From CAYYFV01 sp965660075 (GTDB taxonomy: Bacteria > Patescibacteriota > Gracilibacteria > UBA1369 > GCA-2718715), in the NCBI GenBank assembly GCA_965660075.1, contig CBFHYO010000054.1:1-5085 (forward strand): a stretch of 5,085 bases of DNA, in the 5' to 3' direction. Positions 5,046-5,085 of the stretch are shown one piece after another. A model generated the notes under the pieces. The model had not been told where the DNA came from. It saw only the letters and a list, made by a program, of their open reading frames with translations, and made no database searches. How positions within the stretch are numbered: position 1 is the first letter of the stretch; each line of letters opens with the position of its first letter. The translations under genes were made by a program, and so were the position numbers.

Positions 5046-5085
5046 CTTTATAATTCATACAAAAACACCTAACAAGAATTTTTTT

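Noticed and set aside
1..5085. CRISPR array, insertion sequence, integrase or phage remnant
   Set aside because: No regularly spaced repeats, terminal inverted repeats, transposase or integrase motifs were found, and the tRNA gene shows no duplicated 3' end within the window.
5046..5085. Terminator for the tRNA at the right edge (T-run at 5079-5085)
   Set aside because: The T-run is present, but no stem of more than 4 bp precedes it closely, and the window ends there.

Overview
The window is AT-rich bacterial DNA (about one third G+C by eye) with short intergenic gaps, standard stop codons and one tRNA. None of the six main reading frames has a recognisable Shine-Dalgarno sequence. Promoters resemble sigma-70 sites with 16-base spacers, and they lie so close to the genes that predicted leaders are only about 15 to 25 bases. 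This points to a reduced, AT-rich bacterium. The short divergent bL28 and the weak ribosome binding sites would fit a Patescibacteria-like or host-associated lineage, but the sequence does not settle the taxon.

Left part (1-1590, minus strand): two adjacent genes overlap by ATGA. The first (654-1532) encodes a 292-residue protein of unknown function with no signal peptide. The second (79-657) encodes a lipoprotein. They look like divergent paralogs. The lipoprotein frame appears to break near base 90-100: the next frame stays open to the window edge and continues the resemblance to the 292-residue protein. The lipoprotein gene is therefore probably a longer gene interrupted by one missing base. 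Upstream of the pair lie a strong intrinsic terminator and rpmB (ribosomal protein bL28).

Middle (1870-2840): rpmB and a site-2 protease of family M50 are divergent, each with its own promoter in a 126-base gap. Downstream of the protease, the 230-base gap holds a highly structured RNA on the plus strand. It has an outer stem, an asymmetric central bubble, an upper stem and an apical hairpin, and resembles 6S RNA. A promoter predicts its start exactly at the base of the outer stem.

Right part (2841-5085): a two-gene minus-strand operon, driven by a consensus-perfect promoter, encodes a cysteine-containing unknown protein followed by a histidine phosphatase of the phosphoglycerate mutase superfamily. 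Before it is a separately promoted gene for a two-helix membrane protein of unknown function. The window ends with a complete tRNA-Thr(GGU) gene on the plus strand. No mobile element, CRISPR array or phage gene is visible.
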